Positions 1 to 12,200 of a stretch of 64,000 bases of DNA are shown here, piece by piece. The notes under the pieces were generated by a model. That model saw only the letters and a list, made by a program, of their open reading frames with translations. It had not been told where the DNA came from and did no database searches. How positions within the stretch are numbered: position 1 is the first letter of the stretch; each line of letters starts with the position of its first letter. Location of the stretch: assembly GCA_963971305.1 (NCBI GenBank), contig OZ020305.1, forward strand, positions 10,511,001 to 10,575,000, written 5' to 3'. The stretch comes from Arcuatula senhousia (taxonomy: Eukaryota > Mollusca > Bivalvia > Mytilida > Mytilidae). The translations under genes were made by a program, and so were the position numbers.

Positions 1-426
1 TTTCATGTTCATTTTATCATCTTTTTCATGTTCATCGCCTGTAAATAACCTATATAGCGTTGCACGGCCGTAAAACACCAACTCACTCACTCACCCTTTG
101 CTTTGTTTCAATTGAAGCTAAACAGTTTTGTTGCTATGAAAGCTGTCGTTTCCATGAAAACTAATTAATGATCTTTTCTAAATAAGTATTAGATATTCAT
201 TACATACTGAAAGAAACATTTTTACAATTTTTTATCATTTGGGGAAAAAATTATTTCCAGTAATTTTTTATGCTTACAGAGAATGACTCTTATAATGTGT
301 AATTTTGAGTCATGCATACAAATCCCATATTCCTTCCCTCGTTGATAAACGTTTGCGTTTCAACTGGACCACGAAGAGAAAGGCTTTTTGTTCAAATCTT
401 TAAGCGAATAAATAAGTTAAAAAGTA

Positions 427-1063
427 GAGGCTCCCAGGAGCCTGAATCGCTCACCTTGTATTCGATGATACTTATATGCTGGATATTTTAACGAAGGACT
501 GCTACTCTGTGTAATTATCAATTTTAATGTTCTAAGGGAAACAACTCCTATCAAGAAAGGTCTTACAACTTTGACCCCATTACATAATTTTTAGATCTTT
601 ATGTGCTTAACCATATGCAATTTTCTTGTATTGTTTTCAAGATACAAGTCTTAAAAGAGCAAAATTTGAAAAAAAACAAGACAAAGGGCAAAAACTCCTA
701 CAACCATTGTAAGATCTTCTTCAAAACTTCAGGGCAGATAGATCTATATGTGCTGATCATTATTATCCAAATAGAATTTTAATATCTGTTACCATTTTTG
801 AGTAATTTGCAAAAAACTGCAACTTACCCTTATGTTCTATTTTTAGCCATTGCGGCCATGTTTTTGTCGAATCAAAATTTCGAACAATAGTTTTGTAGAG
901 GATATACTACAGAACAACCCTACTAAGTTTCATTACATTTGGCCAAGCGGTTTCAGAGAAGAAGATTTTTGAAAAGTTGAACGACGGACGACAGACGACA
1001 GACGACGGACGACGGACGCCAAGTGATGGCAAAAGCTCACATTGCCTTCGGCAAGGTGAGCTA
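427..1063 (-). repeat. GAGGCTCCCAGGAGCC-ended repeat, copy 1
   Basis: Begins GAGGCTCCCAGGAGCCTGAA and TCGCTCACC and ends GGTGAGCTAA. Near the right end are short GACGACGGAC-type iterations and the words CGCCAAGTGATGGCAA. It is the same family as at 16.5, 35.5, 37.6 and 61.4 kb. No transposase is seen, so it is a non-autonomous interspersed element. Confidence 0.75.
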
Positions 1064-2102
1064 ACAACAACTAAATACATTGCAAAATACTTAATGGGCA
1101 AAATTATTATGTTCAAATGAAGCGCCCATATGCATTTTCTGCTAGTTTACATATACCATGGAAGTTATATAGACAGGAAATTCATCCACCATTTATCACA
1201 TATTAGGAACCAGCAGAGCATCGCCTCGATAAGATTGCTTTGGTGGCTATCTGCGTTTGCGCCACAACAATTCATCATCTGGATTCTCTAATTGGACGCG
1301 TGATTTTTATGAAATTGAAAGAAATAGCTAACCTTTTGAAAGCACGTTTAATTAATTTCAATAGGTGCACGTGGGGCATATTTATCGTAAACTTGCGCTC
1401 CCAAATACGAATCGAATGGTGCAATAAACTTCAAAATAGGACAAGAATGATGGACATTACAACTGTTTAAAATATTACGTAATGGTTAGTGATTGTTTTG
1501 ATAAGTGTTTGGCTGATTGTTGTAATCAGATAATCACCTTACAAAATTTATTTGCTGATTTCAATGGGATAACTTCATAGTAAGATCCCCTGCACTGACA
1601 TGAACTTTGGTTAATGAAATCGCACGGAATAATTTAGACCAAGCAAAAGATGGTGACCTTTTTCGCAATAAACACACTTTTACGAGGAGAGATAAGGACT
1701 ATAAAATCATATTTCACCTTAAAATGTGTCAGTTTGAATATTGGTGTTACTGGTTTCATTGAAGAAATTAACTTTAGTATCAAGTTCTATAGAATAGTTT
1801 TAAGTGAATAAGAAATGGTTTCGGTGGGGGTCGAGAAGCTTTGAATTATTTTGACCTTGGCTCAGTAAACAAAACTTCGTTTCTTTTATCAAAACCATAT
1901 TAAACACTATGATAGAAAAATAAATATTTTTTATTTCTAATATGAAATAGCCACACGATAATATCCGACATTCCACGCCATTCATAGAATAGGTCACTAA
2001 AAAAACATTTTTCAATGTTAAAGCACTTTTAGATTAAGGTTAGCCACTCATGCTTCTGGTAGTCTTTAGTTTTCTTTGCTTTATTAACTGTTCTTTGTCT
2101 AC

Positions 2103-2327
2103 CTATATAAATATATAGGTTCGTGGTTCGATCATCGTCAGGGGTGAAACTTTCATGGACAGATTTTCCGACTCTCTCTTGACACCATTTGCGAGGATTG
2201 TCTCAAAGATCGTTGCTAGTCCTTCTGAGAGGAGGAGGGAAGTATAGAGTAATACCCCATGCACGTTCAAGACCCCTTTGTAGAGTTCGATTAGGGTAGG
2301 TTCAATTGGGGTGGCCACAAATGCCAA
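2103..2327 (-). other. coding-like fragment of unknown origin
   Basis: Minus-strand open frame of 74 codons starting MAFVATPIEP, in a patch that is visibly more GC-rich than its surroundings. No family is recognised. It could be the remnant of a transposable element ORF. No splice context or promoter is evident. Confidence 0.25.
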
Positions 2328-2877
2328 ACTCGCAAAATGCTAGCTGGAGAGGGATTCTTATAAGCATTAAGTTTGTTTCCCAATTCAGGATGATTAAAAA
2401 TGTTTAAACTATTTATATGTGCATAAGTATATTTTTGTCATAATCAATACATATAACCTTTTTAGAAAATATTTGAATACCAATCAAAGAATGTGATTTA
2501 TTTTGATTCTAAAGCAAACTGAAAACACCCTTGTAACCAGCTATAACTCGAAAATCATTATACTAGTAGTTGGTACTTTAAAAATTATTTATCTTAATTA
2601 AAGCTATAGTAAATAATGAAATATTCAATTATATGCCATGCCATGATATAATGTAAAAAGCAATGCATGTATTACACTGCATCAGACCTTCTACAGTAGT
2701 TACCAATAATAAATTAATGCTATTTGATTTGTATTTGACATTTTGGATCTGTTCATTTTTTTCAAATGAATGAAGATTTTATTTGTTTAAATGAATGCCT
2801 CCTAAATCCTCTGGGTATTTTATAATTGCCAATCGTTTTAGGAAGTGAATGATTAACAAAGAAATAGAGCATGCAGT

Positions 2878-2883
2878 TTTATT
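2878..2883 (-). terminator. candidate polyadenylation signal of the SLC5 gene
   Basis: AATAAA on the minus strand about 210 bases after the stop codon. Such hexamers are common by chance in AT-rich DNA, so this is only a plausible 3' end. Confidence 0.3.
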
Positions 2884-3091
2884 TTCAAATAGTTTTCACG
2901 ACATTAAAATATAATCGTGAACCAATTTTACACATATTTGTGCTATGAAACCCATATTTATAAAACATACGATACATCCAACCCTATAAATTTAAATGCA
3001 CTTAGATATATGAAGAGTGCAATATTTAAATCTAATATAGTCCCATTACCAAATCGTGCACTAATTCACATGAAAAATATTTAGCGGTCAT

Positions 3092-3297
3092 CTAGTGAAA
3101 GAACCCAAATAGAAATGAAACAAAAGTTACTAATATTACAGCGTTAAAGTTTAGGAATTTCTTAATCCATTTCGGCTCATAATCCCCATTGTACACGCGT
3201 CTTTCTTCCTCTAACATTTCTTGTGTCTTGTGGGGAGTTTTAAAACTCGAGAAACAGCACACAATGTTGTACACCCTATGTCGCAGTGATGTGTAAT
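3092..3297 (-). CDS. SLC5 gene exon 15 (C-terminus)
   Basis: 206 nt (residues 586-653 and TAG stop): a basic/cysteine stretch, EEERR, then a terminal membrane helix ending GFFH. SGLT-type proteins also end with a hydrophobic helix only a few residues from the C-terminus. Confidence 0.9.
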
Positions 3298-6200
3298 CTG
3301 CGAAAAAGAAAATTAAGAAAAACATAATGATCATACTTTTTATTTTACTTATTCTCTCATCAAATACAGCAAATACATGGCGAATAAATCAAATAAGTGT
3401 TTGATGTGCGTTTCATTCTTCAGAGTCAACAGCGACGCCCAGGCTTAATGTTGTGGGGACAAATAAACTAGAATATGAACAACAGAGCAAAGTCTTGAAT
3501 TATCAAATACTTTTGGGCGATTCAGTGAACAGGTGATAAAAAATAAAGACTATTGTCTATTATTGAGACTTTTGGCTTTTCAAATCTATCTTTTTATTTG
3601 ATGCTGCTCCTTAGAATACGATGCAAATAATGCATTGTGGTTTTTAAATTTTGTATATTCTACTACATTGCAAAACATCAAGACAAAAGGGATGGGTAAA
3701 AGAAAAGGGTACCCGATGTGTGAAGCATTGGTGACGGGAATACGAAAGTAAAAATAGACTCAAAATATTTCTTACCTTCACTCTTTTCGGGTTTTTCATC
3801 GACATTTTCCTTTTCCATTTCTATTTTGCTTCTGTCGCTACTTATCATTTCATCGTCTTTATATTCAGGGTCGTCTTCGTCGTCGCTTTCTACTCTAGGT
3901 TCGACACTGTTTCTTGTGCTCCATGTAACTCTGTTTAGCTATGATAAATATCAAGAATGTGTCCAAAATAAATGATCGCGTCCTTTTCTTGCTATCGCTA
4001 CCACAGGGACATGCTGTTTATACGAATAGTATTATTTTGTGGCAATTCTTATATTTTTTATGCTTTGGAGCATTGAGTATAAAGATTCATGATACTGTCA
4101 TTCTTCATTGTAAAGGAACTTGAACCTGTTTAGAACCAGATAGCAAAACGGAACCACACACTAAATGCTCGCCTCTCATCGTAAAAATGACCATATTAAT
4201 ATGGACCGCATATAAATGTACACGCTATAAAAGTTAAAATATTTTTTGCTTCTTGTGCGGCTTGGAATCATTGAATGGTTTGAATACTGTATGTTTTAAG
4301 CAATCACGATACCTCTGGTTAAACAGTTTGTTTTGGTACATATGTACACACAGAAATTTAACATGGCATTTATTAAGATATCTTATACGCTTACCAGCGA
4401 TTTTGGTTTTTTTTTATAATTTGTTGATAACTGAACTCAAGTAAGACAATTAGAGTTATCTTTCTTTGATGTTGGATATGGCCTTACTTGAAAATATTTT
4501 TTTCGGATTTTGCTTAAACTTGACCTTCATTATAATTTTTCGTTTCATTGTATTCCTACCCAAAAACTGTGCTAAATTCTATTAGAATATATTTGCATGT
4601 TTTCAAGCTATCACAGGGGAACAGATAGATAGATGAATTAACTGAAACCTGGCAAACTCCTGTGCCAGGGTATGTATATTTAACTTCTTTACTAAAATTT
4701 ACATGCAGTTAATATAAACTCAGGCATTTTATTGATCATAATTCAAACCGCTTTCTATTATTGTTCACAGAAAGAACTATAATAAGTAAAACATATTGTT
4801 CCAAACGACGATGCTGAATATGTCAGGCCTTATTTTTCGTTCAAAGTATACCATAAAGCTTTTAAAAAAGATAATAAGGATGATAAATTACCTTTTCCTT
4901 AGGTCTTGGCTGAGTAAGCAAGCTAACAACAACACACACCGTAAACGTCACCACAGACACAATTATAGAAAAGTACAGGAAATGTACTTTGAATAGAACA
5001 GGTGGGCGTGTTTCCGGCTCACCACATGCTGGCTTGGGGTAAGATAAGTCAATAACCATTCTGGTGAAACCTGTTACTAATCCGGCAATTAGTCCCCAAA
5101 ATGCTCCCTTAAAAAGACAGCACAGTCACAGTTGTTACCTCAGAGTTCTCTATTTTCTCATTCATTTAGATGCTCATTCAATTATCCTAATGTTTATCTT
5201 TCACATGAAACACAAATCTTTGACTATCTTATCGTTGACAAACATGTAAAAATGTATTCTGCAGGAATTGAGTTGCTGTGCCTTAAATTGCAATTGTATA
5301 CGTAGTTCATGTTTTTTTCTGGTATGTTTTTCGGCAACATAATACAGTTTTTACTGCTAGTTCATGCATTCTAATTCATGACAAATCTAGCAACTATCAT
5401 CATATAATGTTCTGATTAATTGTAAACCTATCTTTTAAGAATAATAACATTGTAGCAGATATCTCACCGCAGTGCAATAATATTTCATACTTTACCCATT
5501 AGCAAAAGGTAAAATTCATTTAACAATACCTGTTCTGATGTTCTTGTCCATGCTATTCCTAGAAGAAATATCATGCACCACTGAGGAACAAGGTATGCCT
5601 GCACGGCCTGTAAGTAGTTCCATAGCTGTCCTCCCTGAGCTTCCTTCAGTATAGGGATATATGCAATACTTACACACATAATAATACCAATAAACACCCT
5701 TTAAAAAGACAAGAAAAGAATGATGAACAGAAAAGCACATATCTAGTGAACGAATACATACTTCAGAATGCAACTACTTCAATAACTGTCTACAAATCTA
5801 AAAAAAAAACACACAAAAAACTGACAAAATAAATGGGAAATACGTGAACTGTACACATCGTGGACCATGGTTATCTAAAATTTGCAAAGGATAATTTACC
5901 ATAAGAAAAACGGATACCTGTAAACCGTGTTGCGATTGACCCCAGATAGAACTGGTGCAAATGAAAATTATAGGATTTCTTTCTCTCAGATGAGCACGGA
6001 TGTTGGTTTGAAATAGAGTTTGGTAATGACATCCTTTCCAGATTTGGCAAAATAAATTGATCTTTGGCCACGTGATGGGTGTGCTATAGCAAGCAGAGAC
6101 TGCTTACTCTTCCGTGGCACCTGAGCTCACCATGTTCACTGTCGTTTTGACTTGAGCTCACGTTACTAAATGCAGTTTGGTTGTTAGCTGAATGTTTTTT

Positions 6201-9200
6201 TGTTTGTTTTGTGATTTATTTCGTTGTGATGATTGTTTTATTGTCTTTTCGGCATGATGATGTTTGATTACCCCAATGGTACACCTTTGTTTCTTTCATA
6301 GCAAAATAAAAATTGTCACAGAAACTCTAATCTGTACGTTGAAGAATTGCATGTACAACAATCGTTCCAGTTGTTGTTTATTCAAACAAATTCAAACACA
6401 ATTTCATTATACAAATCAGATTATTTTTTAAAAGTGCCATTATATTTTTTTCATTATTAACATTATTTCATATGGCACGCATCCTTTTAGAGAACATTTT
6501 TTCATCAAAAATCAGATTCAGAATATGTGTATTTTTAGGGAAAATCACCTCTTCATATTAAATGTCGATCCCTAATTTGGAGTTTATTTCACCTGTGTCG
6601 AACTTAGCTAGATGATTCAACTCATGCGGAGAACTTGTATGTTGAATCCTAAATTATTCTTATTCGTTAAATTAAAATCGATATTCGCCACCAAAGATTA
6701 GTTAAAAAATTCTTACTGGTTATTGTGTGTAAGAGATTTCAAGATAATACAATATTAAACACAGACATCTTACATAAACAGTAAATCGATGCATTGCAAT
6801 AATGTGTATACATTTAAGAGTACACAGACTATATGAACTATCATACCTGCTGACTATCATTAATTCTCTTCTTGAAGCAATAGGTCGAAACTTGATGTAT
6901 AAATCTAACGTAAACACAGTACTGGCACTGTTAAAGATTGATGTCAGTGTGCTCATTAGAGCTGATAACATCACAGCAAGGAGCAGCCCTCGAACCCCTG
7001 TAAAAAGCATGTTTAATAGTACATCCACTTAAAACAGAAAAATTGACATATAGTGACATCAAAACAATAACAAGTACTGCATGTTATTTAAGGTAATGAA
7101 AAGGTTTATATTTTTGATCAAAGAAAGACAATTATGATAGATATGCTTTTATGTATTTTTAATTTATAAGAAATCAAGAATAAAATCTAAACAAAACTGT
7201 ATAAATTCAACCACTTTGTCCTAAGTATGAACTAAAATGGTTCTCGATTAGAAATTAAATATTCATACCTGCTGGTAGAGTTCTAAGAACTAACAATGGA
7301 TAAGCTATATTACTACATCCATTGGCATCTCCACATACTCTTTGACAAATCTCAGGATCAGCGCAACCAACTTCATCTGAAGAAAGTCGAAGCATATTAT
7401 GTAATTTTATGGTAAAAACCGTTTTTAAATTTTTATCAACTAACATAAAATTAATCATTCGAATGGACGCTATAAAGAGACAGTTATCAAGCAGGTGGTT
7501 TAAAAAGTCATAACCAAACCAAAGTAATTTCTGTGTTGGATGCAAACCTTAAAATTAAAATGACCGTTAATAACAATATATAGAATTACTCTTTATCAAA
7601 TAATTGTTCTTTTTCACAAATATTCAACAATTGAAAATAACATCAACAAACTACAGCTTCGACAAAAATTAGTATTTCCCCAAAGGACCAAAAATGGTCC
7701 CAAATTATGAATTTAAAACAGATACAAAATAATGCTGCTGAAAATTGCTATAAAAAACCTTTCAAGTCTCATATTTTTATCCATTTTGAGTAAAAAGAAG
7801 ATGAATATAATAATTGCCGCATTTTCGGACCAAAATTGTTTATTGGTAAACATATTCACTTTAAGTGATAAGTAAACGAGCAAAAACTTAATCGGTCAAA
7901 ACATGAGCCACTTTTTATTATGACAAAATATTGGTGAAAATGGTAAAAATGGGGACACAGAGATTTGTTTTATTTTCCCTATGTTTAGGGTGTACCAAAA
8001 CTATCTTTGCTATATAACTATAAAACGCAACTTATCAGAAAAATAGTGAAGCGTGTTCTCAACAAAGTTCAGACTTGTAATACATTAAATGAAAATAGAT
8101 AAAGACGGAAAGTAAAGATACACAGGATGAGGGATAACAGTATCAACCTATTATTTCATCTTTTTCTACACATCTTACCGACTGTGTATGAATGCTCGAG
8201 AAAGCATGCACCGAAACAAACAAAATTTAGAAGAATAGTTCTACATGTATTTTTGATGTCTACATTTTGTAGAATTTTACGGGATTCGTTTTATGGTCAT
8301 ATGTAAAGATAATATCAACAAATTTTGTCGGAATTGTAGAAACCTTAGGATATTCTTATCCATATCCTTTCATAAAATATTTATACACTAATATAATTTT
8401 AAATAAGATGACCAACACCTTGGATTTGGTACCAAACTTGGTATTTCATTTAAGATTTATTATGGAAATGCAGACATTAAAAACAAAAGCGACATCATAG
8501 GAGTTATGATATAGTTATAACCTGGGTATAAGACTCTGCTGATCATTCCGGGAAATATCACCATAAACAATGGCAGGATTTTCAGGTAACCAGCAAACAA
8601 GATCCCTCCTTTGGCGTGAGACTGTGTTTTAGCAGCCAGAAGTCGTTGGATCGTTACCTTAAATACAGTAATAACAATTCTAATATATCACTATTGCGGT
8701 CAAATCTTACATATGGTAGATAATATTTACGTAGAAGCCTTACGATGCGTATAATAAAGCTAAGTATTTATATTAAATGTTTTAGCTGATTTTTGAACCT
8801 TTTTAAAACTTTCAATTTTTTTTCTAAAAACAGATTTCAGGGGAAGCCAAAATACTGAAAAGAAAGTAATATCGTTCGTTTCGCGTTTATAGAAGAGCTC
8901 AGGATTGAATTGCAAAAAAAAACTAATAAACTAGAACCTAAATAGTGTTAGAATCAAACCTGATCTGCGCACCAGGCAAATATAGCCATCGGTGTTAGAC
9001 CAAATATAAGGCCAGGCCATGGGATGTCACCGGTCACCGGATCTCTAAATATCTCAAACGAATCTGCCCTAGGGTACCCAGCCGTTACATTTCCACAGGT
9101 GGATACATTTGGTATTGCATCAAAGTATTTTTCCTGAAGTCCCTGATAACCACCAACTTTTGTAAAGGCTTTAAAAAAATAGAATATTATTTATTTTCCA

Positions 9201-12200
9201 AAGCAGTGGTCATAAAAAGCAATAGCGATAGTAAATTAATGTGAATCTTACAAGTTAGTAAAGCAAAAAGAAATGACTGATGGATAATATATTTCAACAA
9301 AAAAGAAAGATGTAAAAGAAACATTTTCTTTACCAATATATTTTAAGAATAAATTGAGCAATGGCAGAAACAAGAATGTCTTGATTACTAAATTAAATTC
9401 AAAATATGAAGGTTTGAAACATCAAGATTAAATAATATTTTTTCAAAAAGAAAATCAAATAATTCATCACCTTGTAGACTACTACATTTAGATTTAGTAT
9501 ATCTTAATTATTAATCCCGTTTTATGGACTTTGTATCAACATCATTCCTTCCGCCGCTCGTAATATTCTATAAAACGATATATTTAATTCCTTTTGTATG
9601 ATTATATGATTTAACTGCTTGACAACAGCACTTTTAACTTGTACTTTTGTCATTTATAACGCAAAGGAAAATTAGGAAAAAAGAAAGGGACAAAAACTTA
9701 AAAAAAAGAAAATCCCCAAACAATAATAACTAATCATTTATCATCATCATTTTCATCATTTAAGGTCGGAGGATTACCCCAGTCGCCACTTTTATTGAAT
9801 TTGATGGATTCATACATATGCTTAAAGTATTCCTTCACTTTATATTCTGTGATTTCATTATTGTTCGTGGGGAATCAATGTTCGTGGTTTCCGTGGTTGG
9901 CCTTTACCCACGAAAATTGATTCCCAAAGAAAAGGAAAGGAGTAGAGCCACGAAGGCCCCAAAATGGCCCAAAATTTCAGCTTTGATAAATCTGCTTGTA
10001 GCTGCTGCATAAGTGTTCATTAGTCTTAATATTTCATGAATTGTAATATTTTTTCCTTCAATTATTTATCAATAAAGAGAACAGAGAGGTGAAAAATAGA
10101 CTATTTTGTGAAAAATTACAATTTGTGACAGTTTTCCTTGATTTTCATGTATAAATCGATGAATATGAAATGGGCCACACCTGTCGACCAAAATTATTTT
10201 GTGATAGAAATGTGTATTATGATACTTTAAATAAATTATCAAAAAATTACGATGGTCGAGGAATGTGGCCAATACTAATTTTGACAAAATATGCAGAGAA
10301 ACCAGTGAAAATGTGTGAAAAATGAGGAATTTTCAAATTTATGGCCTGTTTAAAGTCTCAAGGCTAAACCTGTGGTGTAAATATTTTGCTAAATCTTACA
10401 GATATGAAAAGTTTGTCCATACCTTAACATATTTTAGTTAAATTTTTGACAAGTTATAATAGTTGAAAAAATAGTGAAAATACCGGGCCAATTTAGGGCC
10501 TTCGTGGCTCTACTTCTTTAACATTGATCTGTATGCTGCAGTCTTTTAAAACCACAAATGTAAGAATCCACGAAATGATCCTTTTTCATTAAACCACAAA
10601 ATTTGGTACCCACGAAAATAAATTAATCCAAAGTTTATAAAAACTCTTAGGTAATTGTACTCTTGTACAAAAGCATAAAGCATTCCAACAATACTATATT
10701 ATCAGTTTGGTTTTTGTATTTTGTATTTCAAACTATATCTGGTACATAATTACCGTGTATTGTCATGTAGGTCGATCCTATTAACAGGATAACTGTTTGT
10801 ACTGTATCTGCCCAAATCACTGCTGAAAGGCCACCTTAAATTAAGAAATTGTTACTAAATGAATAAGATATTACTGCTACAAAGTCAAGAATGACCTAGT
10901 GGTAAAAAAAAACAATTACAATTTTTTTTCGACCGATCTATATTAAAATATAATATACAGCTACTTTAATGGTAATGAATTACTGTGCAATATCAGGTAC
11001 TAACCTCTTACAATTTAAGAATATTAGTGTTTACATACAATTTTTGAAAGACGGACAGACAGTTAAAAAATTTAGAAAATTGCTCAAATCGCCAATGTTC
11101 TGCCCTATTGATACAGTAAAACATTTTCACTTAAAAAAACAAAAGTAAGACAAGTCATTGGCATTTTCCTGTGAATGGATTTCTTAAGTCCAAATTAAAC
11201 CAGCTTATTCAATAATTTCTTTTCCAACCCCGAGTCCTATCCATGTCAATCATTCACTAGAAAAGGTAGTAAACAATTTTAAAAGTAAAAGACTAGATCA
11301 TTGCCACCATAAAACTACAGGTAACTAAGGGGATTGCAGAAGTCAAAGGGCCATTATTTCTGTCAAAACCAACGGAACAAACAAAACCCGAACCTGATTT
11401 AACTCAATATGACAAACTCCTTCGCAGTAGGCTTATCCTTCCCGATAAAAATAGGTCAGGATTATCCCACTGCTACAGGCTTGTATAAATACCATCAAAA
11501 TTCTTGATAAAAAAACATTATTTGAATAAATTTTCAAAATTTTGCTATAGTTAGCCACGAAAATATCAAATTTTCTGTAATATCTTTTTCTTAGAAGAAT
11601 TAATTACATTTGTTGTAAAACCGGTTTAAATTAGTACGCACTATTTAAAAAGTCAAGTAAAGGTTTCGTAATGCATAAGGTATATGTGAGTACTTTTCGT
11701 GGTTTTTAATTTAGAGAGTAGGGGTCAAAAAGAGGTCATTGACAAGAAGACCGGAAAGCCCGGTACAGTGATTTATTTAGTGTACGGACCGTTACGGACG
11801 GGAACTGGAACTGTGAGGAGATTGTCAATAAAATTCATGAAATTGTCTTAGTCAAGGGGCAATATTTTCGGTAAAAATCAACCGATCGGAACTGAATGCG
11901 AACTTGATCTGTAACGCATCATGATAGAATTAGCTTACCTAACAAAAATCAGCTCAATATCTGCAACCATGTGAAAATCAAGTCCGGAAAACTTGAGGGA
12001 CGGACGGAAAAAAGTAAGACGTTACCACCCCCCCAACTTTACTTGCGGGGGCATTCAAATTTATATGACTAATTTTTTTCTGCACATTGAGAAAACGTGT
12101 AACACTTATTTGCGTCGTGATATTGACTAAGATGGTCAACACTGTATATGGAACGCCATAGCTGCCTTATGATGATGTGTTTCATTATGTGATGATACTT

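Larger units (their letters stand above)
1064..3091. other. 3' flank of the SLC5 gene
   Basis: AT-rich DNA. Apart from a 75-codon minus-strand open stretch at 2103-2327, nothing recognisable is seen. Confidence 0.5.
3298..8521. other. introns 9-14 of the SLC5 gene, no other gene seen
   Basis: Between exons 9 and 15 the introns are AT-rich. A fragment of a dispersed repeat (GTGTGCTATAGCAAGCAG and CTTACTCTTCCG) lies near 6,078-6,180. Short open frames here overlap or extend true exons and were not called. Confidence 0.5.

Noticed and set aside
3092..3334. Separate 80-codon gene starting [11 protein letters not shown]
   Set aside because: The first 12 codons are intron. The rest is the last SLC5 exon after acceptor TTTTTCGCAG.
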